Below, piece after piece: positions 1 to 8,050 of a stretch of DNA of 64,000 nucleotides. Position 1 is the first letter of the stretch, and every line of letters begins with the position of its first letter. A model generated the notes under the pieces. It searched no databases. It saw nothing but the letters and a program-made list of their open reading frames with translations, and was not told the origin of the DNA. The DNA is taken from assembly GCF_048266365.1 (NCBI RefSeq), contig NZ_JBLWZP010000012.1:1-64000 (forward strand), read 5' to 3'. The DNA comes from Galbibacter sp048266365. Lineage in GTDB: Bacteria > Bacteroidota > Bacteroidia > Flavobacteriales > Flavobacteriaceae. A program made the translations under genes and the position numbers.

Positions 1-1
1 A

Positions 2-85
2 TTCTATAACACCAAAAGAAGGCATACTGAAATAGGAAAAGTACCACCTGATCAAATTTATAATACAAAAAGAATAGCATCATAA
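2..85 (+). pseudogene. C-terminal end of an IS3-type transposase (partial at window edge)
   Basis: The first 84 bases read in frame 2 as the last 27 residues of a protein, including the stretch YNTKRRHTEIGKVPPDQ, and end at TAA. A YNxxRRHxxIG...P string near the C-terminus is typical of the integrase-core (DDE) transposase OrfB of IS3-family elements. Only the tail is visible, so it cannot be said whether the element is intact. It lies inside the mobile element and suggests an insertion just to the left. Confidence 0.55.
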
Positions 86-101
86 ATAATTAGATATATA
101 T

Positions 102-830
102 TTAAACTGTCTTACAGATGGGGAGTAGTGTATTATTAAAAATGACATTATCTGCTTTCACATCTTTTATTGAAACGTTATTTACAATAGTTTCCCCATT
201 ATCTGAAGTTCCATATTTAAAACCTATTTGATTGTAGCATTTTAAGGTTTGTCTTCCTCCTACATCTGTATTAGTCTGGGTATTAACTACTGTTGAGGAA
301 ACTTCTCCATTTTCATCATCTGAATAATATGTTATAACCATTGGATATTGTTGTTCAGAAGAGCTATAACCCCTAAAGGATATTTCATACTCCCTAGCTT
401 CCTTTATATCATCATAACAATTATCTTCTCCTTCTTTATAATGAATTATAATATCAGATGCATTATTATAATCAGTTAGCTGTAATGTACAATCATTTAA
501 AAATTCAAAATAATATTTCATTGTAGGATGGTCTTTCCAATTATCATCCCATTCTTCATCTGGATCAGGGTAATAAGCAATTAATACATTTTCTTCAACT
601 ATATTCCAAGCCCCATTATAAATGTCAGTTTCTGTACTAGAATAATGATTTTCATAAACAGCAGTTCCATCTGCATTATAAGTATAGGTGTTTCCTGATA
701 AATCTTCTGAAGTGTTCCATGAACCAACTAAATTGGAGTCTAATGTGTTTAAATCTGATGAATCATCTTCATTTGAGCAACTAATAATTAATCCACAGAA
801 TAATAATAGTAGAAATAGGGTATTTTTCAT
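102..830 (-). CDS. Lipocalin-like lipoprotein, unknown function
   Basis: A 242-residue protein with a lipoprotein signal peptide: a charged start, a Leu/Phe-rich core and a lipobox ending at Cys18 (LIISC). The next residues are Ser/Asn/Asp-rich, as in lipoproteins passed to the outer membrane of Bacteroidota. Residues 34-60 (LVGSWN..., then TYTYNADGTAVYEN) resemble the opening of lipocalin-like domains in many Flavobacteriaceae lipoproteins, where the first strand carries a GxW. No catalytic motif is visible. It is the last gene of a leftward set with the genes at 865-1287 and 1289-1696, 34 bases after the former. It belongs to the mobile element; role unknown. Confidence 0.7.
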   Translation of the reverse strand: MKNTLFLLLLFCGLIISCSNEDDSSDLNTLDSNLVGSWNTSEDLSGNTYTYNADGTAVYENHYSSTETDIYNGAWNIVEENVLIAYYPDPDEEWDDNWKDHPTMKYYFEFLNDCTLQLTDYNNASDIIIHYKEGEDNCYDDIKEAREYEISFRGYSSSEQQYPMVITYYSDDENGEVSSTVVNTQTNTDVGGRQTLKCYNQIGFKYGTSDNGETIVNNVSIKDVKADNVIFNNTLLPICKTV

Positions 831-864
831 GTTTAAAATTTTAAATATTAATGTGTAATTATTT

Positions 865-1287
865 TCATTTCTTTATTGTAACAGATGTATTAAACTCCTT
901 GGGGAGCCAATACCTGAGCATAAAATAGTCTTTGGTTATTTCATCTAGTCCAATTGCTAAATTGCCCAAAGAAGTAAAATAACTCCTATGGTTAACAAAA
1001 GGGTCTTTTGTTAGTTTATTTCCTTGCTGTAATTCAGCATTTATTGAATTGAGGAATAGCGTAAAATACTTGTTATGAATCCTGTATTCAATCCGTATCA
1101 ATACATTTTCTTTAAACCATAAATAACAAACAGATTCAAATGACTTTCCAAAGAGATAAACCTCTGAATACTTGTCACTCCTATAAAATTCAGTATCATT
1201 TTTTAAGGTTTTTATGTACTCTATATCAGTATTGGATTTATGAAGTGTAGAGCCTAATTTATATGGAATAGATTGAAAAAAAGTCAT
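865..1287 (-). CDS. Hypothetical protein, 140 residues
   Basis: No family was recognised. The protein has no signal peptide and no membrane segment, is rich in Tyr, Phe and Leu, and looks like a compact alpha/beta cytosolic or peripheral domain. It begins one base after the stop codon of the 1289-1696 gene, so the two are almost certainly co-transcribed and perhaps translationally coupled. The operon continues into the lipoprotein at 102-830. Its place in the variable part of an integrated element suggests cargo, not a transfer function, but this is inference. Confidence 0.6.
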   Translation of the reverse strand: MTFFQSIPYKLGSTLHKSNTDIEYIKTLKNDTEFYRSDKYSEVYLFGKSFESVCYLWFKENVLIRIEYRIHNKYFTLFLNSINAELQQGNKLTKDPFVNHRSYFTSLGNLAIGLDEITKDYFMLRYWLPKEFNTSVTIKK

Positions 1288-1288
1288 T

Positions 1289-1696
1289 CTATAATCTTAT
1301 TTTTCCATACAACATAACCTGTTGGGCAAAATCTTGGGCTAGTTGTTTTTGTCTTTCCCCTGTAATATCCCTAGAAATGTTATAGGTTTTTTTATAATCC
1401 GTTATTACTCCAGCAGTATTTTCATAGTACTCAAGATGTAAGCTACTTAACCTATATATAATAGAAACATGACTTTCGTTATTTGGTATTTTACTTTTTT
1501 GAATAAAAAATTGTCTTTCATTTTTTTTCATCAAAATAAATTGCTGCCCATTCCATAATTGTTGCCCTAAAGTATCAACAAATATTTTGAATTTTCTGGA
1601 AAAAGGCTCTTCTTTTAGAGTCTTAGACTCTCCATTAATTTTTGAAATAAAATAGACTATTACAAAGCCTATAATAAACATTACAACGTATAACAT
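1289..1696 (-). CDS. Hypothetical protein with one N-terminal membrane segment
   Basis: A 135-residue protein that begins with a hydrophobic stretch at residues 2-18 (LYVVMFIIGFVIVYFIS) followed by a basic, soluble domain. This fits a single-pass anchored protein with the bulk in the cytoplasm or periplasm. No conserved motif was recognised. It is the first gene of a leftward three-gene set and faces the XRE regulator at 1784-2020, so the 1697-1783 gap carries divergent promoters. The operator-like repeat in that gap could control both sides. Confidence 0.6.
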   Translation of the reverse strand: MLYVVMFIIGFVIVYFISKINGESKTLKEEPFSRKFKIFVDTLGQQLWNGQQFILMKKNERQFFIQKSKIPNNESHVSIIYRLSSLHLEYYENTAGVITDYKKTYNISRDITGERQKQLAQDFAQQVMLYGKIRL

Positions 1697-1758
1697 AGAA
1701 TTGTTTTAAAATTAATATTGTCATATATGGCATTAAACTAAACAAATATAACCCATTT

Positions 1759-1781
1759 CTTGACTTGTCAAATATGTCAAG
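1759..1781. promoter_or_regulatory. Operator-like palindrome in front of the XRE regulator
   Basis: TTGACTTGTCAA (1760-1771) is a perfect inverted repeat (TTGAC/GTCAA around TT). CTTGAC at 1759-1764 also pairs with GTCAAG at 1776-1781. The site sits directly before the ATG of the helix-turn-helix gene, the position expected for autoregulation. Confidence 0.45.
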
Positions 1782-1783
1782 TA

Positions 1784-2020
1784 ATGGAAAAAGCAGAATT
1801 GCTTAAAAATGTAGGTAAAAGAATACAGGAATTACGGGAGCAAAAAGGATTTACTCAAGTAGATTTGGCTGGCAAAATTCAGGGAGAATTTGATACTACC
1901 AATGTCTCAAGGATAGAGTCAGGTAGAACCAACCCTACACTTTATACCTTATATAGAATAGCTGAAGCTTTAGAAGTTCCTCTAAAGGATATAATAGATA
2001 TTGAACCAACTGAAGAATAA
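1784..2020 (+). CDS. XRE-family helix-turn-helix regulator
   Basis: A 78-residue, single-domain DNA-binding protein of the Cro/C1 (XRE) type. The helix-turn-helix lies at about residues 11-60: GKRIQELREQKGFTQVDLA forms the first helices, and VSRIESGRTNPTLYTLYRI carries the recognition helix and the typical ExGxxxPxxxTL pattern. A TTG codon at 1760 would give 8 extra residues (with two Cys), but the ATG at 1784 starts exactly where XRE domains usually start and leaves the palindrome at 1759-1781 outside the gene, so it is preferred. It probably regulates itself and the divergent operon. Similar small regulators are common in Bacteroidota mobile elements. Confidence 0.8.
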   Translation: MEKAELLKNVGKRIQELREQKGFTQVDLAGKIQGEFDTTNVSRIESGRTNPTLYTLYRIAEALEVPLKDIIDIEPTEE

Positions 2021-2261
2021 GATTTAGCTATTTATTACTTTTCCTTCCAAATCCCATATTTTCTGTACAAATTATATCGTTTTTAAAAATATAGCTGGAT
2101 TTACTCTATTATTGAATTACAAAATGTAACATTTCGCTATACTAATAATATCTAAGTTTCCCCTGACCACTAAAAAATATAGGTTTTTGAACTATATGGG
2201 GTACTTATGCATACACATAAAATTGCAAAAACTACTACCATAATAGGGTAGAATAATTATA

Positions 2262-2696
2262 TTACATATCTCCATTATCCGCTAAGCTATAATATCCCTC
2301 TTTAGTAATAATTAAATGGTCTAGCAGTACTATTTCTAATGTAGTAGCGGCAATTTTCAATTTATTGGTAATATCTATATCTGCTTTACTAGGTTTTAAA
2401 TTGGAGCTTGGATGGTTGTGCACTAAAATGATGTTACTTGCCACTGTTTTAAGTGCAACACTAAGTATCAACTTTATATCTATAATACAAGATGTAATGC
2501 CCCCTCTAGCCAAATTGAATATCCCAATTACCATGTTAGCTCTGTTTAATAATAATACTTTAGCTTCTTCCTGTAACTCTATGGTATTCATATCCCAATG
2601 CTCTAATGCTATTTTATAAGCATCTTGGCTACTATGTATTTTTACTTTATCCTTATTCCCATTAGAATAGGACACATTTATTTCACATACTTTCAT
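2262..2696 (-). CDS. RadC-type JAB-domain protein of mobile elements
   Basis: A 144-residue protein made only of the RadC C-terminal JAB/MPN-like domain, without the helix-hairpin-helix part of chromosomal RadC. The metal-site motif HNHPSS followed by a spaced Asp (SKADID) is present, as is the LLDHLIIT...YYSLAD ending typical of the family. Such short RadC proteins (JAB-domain 'DNA repair protein') are a hallmark of integrated elements and plasmids in Bacteroidota; their biochemical role is not settled. The start at 2696 (MKVCEINVSYSN) matches the usual N-terminus. An in-frame ATG at 2780 would add 28 hydrophobic residues and is less likely. The inverted pair at 2774-2786 and 2898-2910 lies upstream. 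Confidence 0.85.
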   Translation of the reverse strand: MKVCEINVSYSNGNKDKVKIHSSQDAYKIALEHWDMNTIELQEEAKVLLLNRANMVIGIFNLARGGITSCIIDIKLILSVALKTVASNIILVHNHPSSNLKPSKADIDITNKLKIAATTLEIVLLDHLIITKEGYYSLADNGDM

Positions 2697-2773
2697 ATTA
2701 GTTAGAATTGAAAATTCCAATCTTGGTAATACCCTATATAAAGTGGAAACCAAAACTGGAAAAAAATTAAAAA

Positions 2774-2910
2774 GTGCCAAAGTGACCTTTTTTACAGAAA
2801 CTTTTATTGTAAGGAATATGTTTAAAGATTAATCTGAATAAAGTTTAAGATGTATCAGTATGGTAAATTCCTTAATTATAAAGTTTTGCAATATTTTGTC
2901 ACTTTAGCAC
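2774..2910. repeat. Inverted repeat pair upstream of the RadC gene
   Basis: GTGCCAAAGTGAC at 2774-2786 and GTCACTTTAGCAC at 2898-2910 are inverted copies with one mismatch, about 110 bases apart. They flank the probable promoter of the RadC-like gene. They could be binding sites of a regulator or recombination protein of the element; function unknown. Confidence 0.4.
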
Positions 2911-2977
2911 TGCATTAAAAATGTCCTAAACCCGTATGTATATATAATACTATTACGAGAAATGGACGTTTTTATAC

Positions 2978-3367
2978 TTAAATAGCCTGTCCAGCTAATT
3001 CATGGATGCCATTTTGTGAGAATACATTGGCATTTGCTTTGAATTCTTTTTCTCTAGAGGAAACTGCATCTTCCACTGGAACATACACCCATTTGTGTCT
3101 AAGGATTAATTCCTCCCCTGTTTCTTTTACAATATGGGTATAAGGCTCTACTTCCTGCTTAACTACATTACCTTGCATTTTAGTGCCTATAAGGAGTTTA
3201 CAGGTTTCTTCATCAAAAGTAGATGGAATACTGGTTTTTTTGGATGTGGCGTAATAAAGCCCAGTGTCTTTGCTTAATACCATTTCCACTCCTCCTGAAA
3301 GTTCTAAAGCAAAGAATTCCCTTCCATCCTCTGCTTGTCTTTTTTGATAGTTTACAATACGTACCAT
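2978..3367 (-). CDS. Conserved-looking hypothetical protein of the mobile element
   Basis: A 129-residue soluble protein with no signal peptide. The N-terminal half has beta-rich, OB-fold-like character (VRIVNYQKRQAEDGREFFALEL) and the middle holds a Lys/Glu-rich stretch. I do not recognise the family with certainty. Its position beside a RadC-type gene and its lack of export signal suggest a DNA-metabolism or plasmid-type accessory protein, but no motif proves this. It is divergent from the TcmP operon; the 3368-3576 gap has the long inverted repeat and the G-rich repeats listed separately. Confidence 0.6.
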   Translation of the reverse strand: MVRIVNYQKRQAEDGREFFALELSGGVEMVLSKDTGLYYATSKKTSIPSTFDEETCKLLIGTKMQGNVVKQEVEPYTHIVKETGEELILRHKWVYVPVEDAVSSREKEFKANANVFSQNGIHELAGQAI

Positions 3368-3413
3368 TGGTTTAAAATTTTTGAGTTGAATAAAATACCT
3401 TCTGAAAAACCTT

Positions 3414-3453
3414 GCATATAAAAACTTGCTATCACCTAAGTTTTTATATATGC
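3414..3453. repeat. Long inverted repeat between divergent genes
   Basis: ATATAAAAACTT (3416-3427) pairs with AAGTTTTTATAT (3438-3449) around a 10-base loop. The outer GC bases of GCATATA and TATATGC extend it with a two-base bulge. It lies between two divergent genes, so it is more likely an operator or a structured leader than a terminator. Confidence 0.45.
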
Positions 3454-3476
3454 TGCTGAAAAAAAGTTCTTCAAAT

Positions 3477-3522
3477 AAAAAGGTACGGGGTGTTTCCCCT
3501 CAGAAAAAGGTGGGGGTACTTA
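3477..3522. repeat. G-rich direct repeats in an AT-rich gap
   Basis: AAAAAGGTACGGGGT (3477-3491) and AAAAAGGTGGGGGT (3504-3517) are near-copies 27 bases apart, with a GGGG/CCCC mini-hairpin between them. The ten-base GGGGTACTTA ending at 3522 recurs at 2198-2207. Such G-rich clusters stand out in this AT-rich DNA and may be protein-binding sites or part of a transfer or replication origin; nothing proves either. Confidence 0.35.
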
Positions 3523-3550
3523 GTGAGAGGTGAGTTTTTAGAATTTTATC

Positions 3551-3558
3551 TATATTTG
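3551..3558 (+). promoter_or_regulatory. -7 promoter box of the TcmP operon
   Basis: TATATTTG matches the Bacteroidetes -7 consensus TANNTTTG and lies 18 bases before the TcmP ATG, which gives a short 5' leader of roughly 10 bases. The -33 element is not clear. Confidence 0.5.
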
Positions 3559-3576
3559 ATTGTAATCTAAACTACT

Positions 3577-4677
3577 ATGGCAAAAAAACATTTTGAAAAA
3601 CCATTCGACGTTGGGACAAAAGCAAAATTAGAACTTTTTAGAAGTTATTTAATAGAATGGTTGCCTACTTTTATATCTTCAAATGAAAAAGCCTATTGGA
3701 AAAATATTTTTATTTATGATTTTTTTGCAGGGAAAGGAAAAGATTGTGAAAACACATATGGAAGTCCTTTAATAATTTTAGAAGTACTTAACAGCTTTGA
3801 GGAATTTATTTCTTTAACAGATGTTAATATTAATATTGTTTTTAATGAAAAAGACAAAAAGACGTACGAGTGTTTAATTAGAAATGTTGAAAACTTCAAG
3901 TATAGCAATCAAGAAAAAATTAATATTCATACTTATAATAAGTCATTCCAAGACCTTTTTTCGGAGTTATATCCTAAAATGTTAAATTATGACAAACTTC
4001 CGAAACTTATGTTTTTAGATCAATTTGGTATTAAAGAAATAACAAATGAGATTTTTATAAAATTAATAAGTTTTAAAAGGACTGATTTTATTTTCTTTAT
4101 TTCTTCTTCATTTGTAAGAAGGTTTAATGAGCTTCCTGAATTTCAAAATTATCTTTCTATCACTAAGGAACAATTTATTGATACAAAACCATTTCACTCA
4201 CATAAAGTTATATTTGAATATTATAAATCTTTGATCAATACAAACTATATGTTGGCTCCATTTTCAATTAAAAAGGGAGTAAACATTTATGGATTAATCT
4301 TTGGTTCAAATCACACCTTAGGAATTGAAAAGTTTTTAAAAGTGGCATGGAAAATTAATCCAAATACTGGAGATGCAAATTTTAATATAGATGAAGAAAA
4401 AATTATAGATGGGCAATTATCTATATTTGAAGAGGAAAATTCCATAAAAAAATTGGGTTTATTAGACTCTAAAGTTAGAAGCCTAATCATAGAAGAAAAA
4501 GAAGAGTCTCTTTATCGCTTATATCATGAAACATTGAATTTTGGATGTCTCCCAAAACATTGTAATGAAATATTGAGGAAACTTGAAAAAGAAAAGAAAA
4601 TAGGTAAAGTGTCTACTAGGACTGAAAAAATCCATAACTTAGCTCCACCTAAGGACATTAAAGTAGAACTAAAGTGA
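3577..4677 (+). CDS. tcmP: Three-Cys-motif partner protein (TcmP)
   Basis: A 366-residue cytosolic protein of the TcmP family, defined by its constant pairing with a three-Cys (Gp37/Gp68, DUF5131) protein. The family opening is clear: FDVGTKAKLELFRSYLIEWLP, then YDFFAGKGK at about residues 47-56, which looks like a methyltransferase-type nucleotide loop. A second conserved region FLDQFGIKEI lies near residue 148. The C-terminal third (about 300-366) is Lys/Glu-rich and looks like a winged-helix tail. The gene overlaps the next by 4 bases (GTGA at 4674-4677), so the pair is translationally coupled. The biochemical function of TcmP is not established; its constant partner and its setting in mobile DNA suggest a defence or modification role (inference). 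Confidence 0.85.
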   Translation: MAKKHFEKPFDVGTKAKLELFRSYLIEWLPTFISSNEKAYWKNIFIYDFFAGKGKDCENTYGSPLIILEVLNSFEEFISLTDVNINIVFNEKDKKTYECLIRNVENFKYSNQEKINIHTYNKSFQDLFSELYPKMLNYDKLPKLMFLDQFGIKEITNEIFIKLISFKRTDFIFFISSSFVRRFNELPEFQNYLSITKEQFIDTKPFHSHKVIFEYYKSLINTNYMLAPFSIKKGVNIYGLIFGSNHTLGIEKFLKVAWKINPNTGDANFNIDEEKIIDGQLSIFEEENSIKKLGLLDSKVRSLIIEEKEESLYRLYHETLNFGCLPKHCNEILRKLEKEKKIGKVSTRTEKIHNLAPPKDIKVELK

Positions 4678-5405
4678 AATACTCTAAAATAGAATGGACT
4701 GAGGCTACTTGGAATCCAACAACTGGATGCAATAAAGTTAGTGCTGGATGTAAAAACTGTTATGCAGAAGTAATGGCTAAGCGCTTACAGGCTATGGGAA
4801 CTCCAGGCTATGAAAATGGTTTTGAATTTACTTTAATGCCAAGCCGACTAGATGCTCCTAAAAAAATAAAAAAACCTACAAAATTCTTTGTGAATTCCAT
4901 GAGTGATTTATTTCACGAAGATATGCCTTACGATTATTTAGACAAAGTATTTAGAGTTATTGAAGAAACCCCTAGACATCAATATCAAATGCTTACCAAA
5001 CGAGAAAACATCCTTAAAGATTATTTTTCCACTAGAAAAGTTCCTAATAACGTATGGCTAGGTGTTACCGTTGAATCTGCAAAGACAAAACATAGAATTG
5101 ATGTTTTAAGAAATATTGATGCAAGAATAAGATTCCTTTCTGTTGAACCTTTAATTGAAGCAACAGGAAGACTTAACCTAGATAATATACATTGGGTTAT
5201 TGTTGGTGGAGAAAGCGGCTCTAAAGCTAGACCAATGGATCCTGAATGGGCGATAGACGTACAAAGACAATGTGATGAACAAGATGTTGCATTTTTCTTT
5301 AAACAATGGGGAACATGGGGAGCAGATGGAGTTAAAAGAAGCAAAAAAGCTAATGGCAGGATCCTTATGGGAAAAGAATGGAATGAAGAGCCTACCATTA
5401 TTTAA
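4674..5405 (+). CDS. Three-Cys-motif protein, phage Gp37/Gp68 family (DUF5131)
   Basis: A 243-residue protein of the DUF5131 family, often described as radical-SAM-like. The diagnostic opening IEWTEATWNPTTGC is at residues 6-19, and the three cysteines are Cys19, Cys26 and Cys29 (spacing C-x6-C-x2-C, ending CKNCYAE), the likely Fe-S ligands. Further conserved blocks are FFVNSMSDLFHEDMP (about 64-78), the YQMLTKR strand, LSVEPLIE and VIVGGESG, and FFFKQWGTW near the C-terminus. The start codon is GTG at 4674, inside the end of tcmP. Family members occur in phages and bacterial islands with TcmP; the substrate is unknown. A separate promoter follows at 5443, so the unit may be a two-gene operon. 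Confidence 0.88.
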   Translation: MKYSKIEWTEATWNPTTGCNKVSAGCKNCYAEVMAKRLQAMGTPGYENGFEFTLMPSRLDAPKKIKKPTKFFVNSMSDLFHEDMPYDYLDKVFRVIEETPRHQYQMLTKRENILKDYFSTRKVPNNVWLGVTVESAKTKHRIDVLRNIDARIRFLSVEPLIEATGRLNLDNIHWVIVGGESGSKARPMDPEWAIDVQRQCDEQDVAFFFKQWGTWGADGVKRSKKANGRILMGKEWNEEPTII

Positions 5406-5442
5406 GCTTAGAATTTGTGAATTATCATTAAAAATAATATAT

Positions 5443-5450
5443 TACATTTG
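5443..5450 (+). promoter_or_regulatory. -7 promoter box of the Panacea operon
   Basis: TACATTTG fits TANNTTTG and is 28 bases before the ATG at 5479. A TTTG at 5414-5417 is a possible -33 box with a longer than usual spacing. It suggests that the Panacea gene and its 3' neighbour are transcribed independently of tcmP. Confidence 0.45.
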
Positions 5451-5478
5451 CATAAAATTTAAAATTACTACAACCAAA

Positions 5479-6012
5479 ATGGAAATTAATAAAGTTTCTG
5501 CATTTGAGTATTTATTATTCAAGTTGGTCATTTGGCACAAAGAAGTGACAAATGAAGAACAGAATGATATTAGTGTTTTAAAAGCTTTAAAGCTGCTTTT
5601 TTTTGTTTCAGCTGCTAATACAGATGAATCAGGAGAAACTTTATTAGATACGGTTTTTAATGAATTTGTTGCAATGCCTTATGGTCATGTTGAAAGTGAT
5701 GTGTATGAAAACATCAAGAACAGATTGCATAGCAACATAATCATAGATAGAAGAAGTACGACAATCATTGATACTTTTAGTGATGAAAACCTAGATAAGG
5801 AGATACGATCTAAAATTGATTCTAATATTCAGGCATTAAAAGAAAATAATAATAAAATAATAAAATATTCTTCTTTTGAATTGGTTGACTTGAGCCATAC
5901 GTGGTATTCATGGAAATATTATTTTTCCAAAGCAAAAGAATCTAACATTAATAGTCATATAATTCCTCTCTCAGTCATTAAGAAAGAAGATAAATTCTTC
6001 TCTTTAGCATAA
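5479..6012 (+). CDS. Panacea-domain (SocA-like, DUF4065) protein, possible antitoxin
   Basis: A 177-residue protein. The N-terminal part (ALKLLFFVSAANT), the block FVAMPYGHVESDVYENI at about residues 70-86 and the closing FELVDLSHTWYSWKYYF at about 132-148 match the order of conserved elements in the Panacea/DUF4065 domain (LKLLY..., AxxyGPV...VY, LSHxxxxW). Panacea proteins serve as antitoxins for many unrelated toxins (PanAT systems), and the antitoxin usually precedes or follows its toxin directly. Here a large membrane protein starts 13 bases later. The ATG at 5479 was chosen because upstream codons overlap the DUF5131 gene and the domain starts here; a -7 box lies at 5443. Confidence 0.7.
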   Translation: MEINKVSAFEYLLFKLVIWHKEVTNEEQNDISVLKALKLLFFVSAANTDESGETLLDTVFNEFVAMPYGHVESDVYENIKNRLHSNIIIDRRSTTIIDTFSDENLDKEIRSKIDSNIQALKENNNKIIKYSSFELVDLSHTWYSWKYYFSKAKESNINSHIIPLSVIKKEDKFFSLA

Positions 6013-6025
6013 GAAATTTGAGGAA

Positions 6026-8050
6026 ATGAAATTTATAAAGAAGGCGTTTAGCTTACTAGAAGAATTTGAAAAAAAAATAGATTCTGTTTTTCCAGAAGAT
6101 AATGGTGATTATGATGAACATGAAAGGGCTGATTCTATTGAAGTATTAAAAGCTGAATTTCAAAAGTTTCAAAGACTCTCTCATCAAAACATAAATTATT
6201 CTTTGTTGTCAGGAGAATATATTAATAGTGATGATTTTCAAGAGTTTTTAAATTTTTTAAAGCCTAAATATTCAGAGCTTCTAAGTTATTTTGTGTTTAA
6301 TGGTGAACTCCAAAATATGGCCTATCAAATTGTGGAGTGTTTAGATAAGACTATAGACTACTACTTTGTTTTCATTACAGATATTAAAAATAAGTATTCA
6401 TTAAATCAAAATGATTATTTTTTTAGTATCAATTCAATTTTAAGTTCTGTATATAGAAACGAGAAACTCTCTGAAGATTCTTTGAAATATTTTAGATACT
6501 TTCATGTGAATATTTTAACAGCTAGATGTGACCATCTTTTTTCTCATGATGATTCTTTTTTAGTTCAATTATATAATATCGAAAGTGCCTTAAGTGATAT
6601 AAAAATAAGTGGTCTAAGTGCATTATCAGAAGTTATTTTAGCTAAATGTGGTTTCCTTAAATCAAAATGGTTTCTTAGAAAACAAGAAGAAGCTCCAGAT
6701 GAATCTACTTTTATAGTAGATGGAATAGAACATCAGATAGAAAATGTTAAAAATCAAGCTTCTTTTGAAGAATGGATCAAGTATTCCAAAGAGCACTATC
6801 AGTTGGAGATAAATTGGGTCTCCAAAATTAAAAATGATTATAGAAAGTTTCATAATAAAGATTTAAGTGATTTAACATTTACTCAGATTCATCGAATGAT
6901 AAAATATCATAAGGATGAATCAAAAAATTATTTGGAGTTAAAAAAAATTTCTAACTTTTTAAAGGAAATTTTAATCTTAGAGAAAAAGAAGAAAGATTGT
7001 AGTTACTTTAATGAGTTTGCCTTCTCTGTAATGAGTAATTACGCTCTCAATAATAGTTTTTCTTTATTTGTAGAGAAGAATAAGGACATAAATAATCTTA
7101 AGAGCGAGTATGCTAAAATAAAGTCTGAAACTAATTCTTACCTCAACAACTTTTTTATAGAATTTAAATTCTTAGATTCAATTATACAGATTTTAAATGA
7201 TAAACTAGAAGAAGAAGACAACGATGATTTTTTAAAAGAAAATGAGGAATATATAAAAACAGAGTTAAAAGGTATATTTAATAAATATGAGTTTAATCAC
7301 AAATGGTCTATAAATCACCATAATTATATATTCCAGTTACCTTTTGAAGAGTGCAAGCTTAGTCTTGAGGATAATAAATTAGATTATATATTTATAGCAT
7401 CATCATTTGTACTTCCTCCTTCTAACAAAAAAATTGAAAAACAATTCAATTTAATAAAATCAAAGTTTAACAATCTATTGTTTCATATTGAATCCGTTAA
7501 AGTACTAAAGACTGATACGGATAAAATTAAAAATCTAAATAATGAAATTAGTGATCATAAAGCTATAATTCAGAGACGTGAAACTCAATCTATTGAAATT
7601 CTTGGAATATTTACAGCATTAATTGCATTTGTTTTTGGCTCTATCTCAACTTTTCAATTTTTAGAAAGTGCAAAAGAAGTTTTAATGTTTAATGTAGCTT
7701 TAGCACTGTCACTAATTTCATTTGTATGTGTTTTAATAATTTTTATTAGAGGAAAAGATACATTAATAAATAATTGGAAATGGTTAGCTGGTTTATTTGT
7801 CTTATTTATACTTTTTTGGGGAACTCTAATATATTTTGATATTAATCCAGAAAAAGAAGGGAAAATTGAACAAGATGTTATTAATATTAGAGATTTGGAC
7901 AGTTTAATAAATATTCGTCTGAACAATAAAACAAATAAGTTTTCACCTATTAACCAAAAAGATACTACTGGTCATAATGAAAGCTTTTCTCTATCAGGAG
8001 AATCCAATAAAAACATTGAAGTTATGAATACAAGTTTAAAGAAAAAATAA
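6026..8050 (+). CDS. Large protein with C-terminal triple membrane segment, effector-like
   Basis: A 674-residue protein with no recognised catalytic motif. Residues 1 to about 515 are soluble, acidic/basic helical and partly coiled-coil. Three hydrophobic helices follow at roughly 525-543 (ILGIFTALIAFVFGSISTF), 552-575 and 584-606, then a polar tail of about 68 residues. The junction QRRETQSIEILGIF, where a charged helix runs into a membrane hairpin, resembles C-terminal anchors I associate with abortive-infection-like proteins of Bacteroidota; this is resemblance, not proof. Immediate linkage to a Panacea antitoxin-like gene suggests a toxin or a membrane-acting defence effector. The gene is strongly AT-rich, like its neighbours from 3577 on, which supports recent transfer. 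Confidence 0.6.
   Translation: MKFIKKAFSLLEEFEKKIDSVFPEDNGDYDEHERADSIEVLKAEFQKFQRLSHQNINYSLLSGEYINSDDFQEFLNFLKPKYSELLSYFVFNGELQNMAYQIVECLDKTIDYYFVFITDIKNKYSLNQNDYFFSINSILSSVYRNEKLSEDSLKYFRYFHVNILTARCDHLFSHDDSFLVQLYNIESALSDIKISGLSALSEVILAKCGFLKSKWFLRKQEEAPDESTFIVDGIEHQIENVKNQASFEEWIKYSKEHYQLEINWVSKIKNDYRKFHNKDLSDLTFTQIHRMIKYHKDESKNYLELKKISNFLKEILILEKKKKDCSYFNEFAFSVMSNYALNNSFSLFVEKNKDINNLKSEYAKIKSETNSYLNNFFIEFKFLDSIIQILNDKLEEEDNDDFLKENEEYIKTELKGIFNKYEFNHKWSINHHNYIFQLPFEECKLSLEDNKLDYIFIASSFVLPPSNKKIEKQFNLIKSKFNNLLFHIESVKVLKTDTDKIKNLNNEISDHKAIIQRRETQSIEILGIFTALIAFVFGSISTFQFLESAKEVLMFNVALALSLISFVCVLIIFIRGKDTLINNWKWLAGLFVLFILFWGTLIYFDINPEKEGKIEQDVINIRDLDSLINIRLNNKTNKFSPINQKDTTGHNESFSLSGESNKNIEVMNTSLKKK

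Noticed and set aside
2365..2619. Frame antisense to the RadC gene
   Set aside because: It mirrors the conserved RadC coding sequence; only the minus strand gives a known family.
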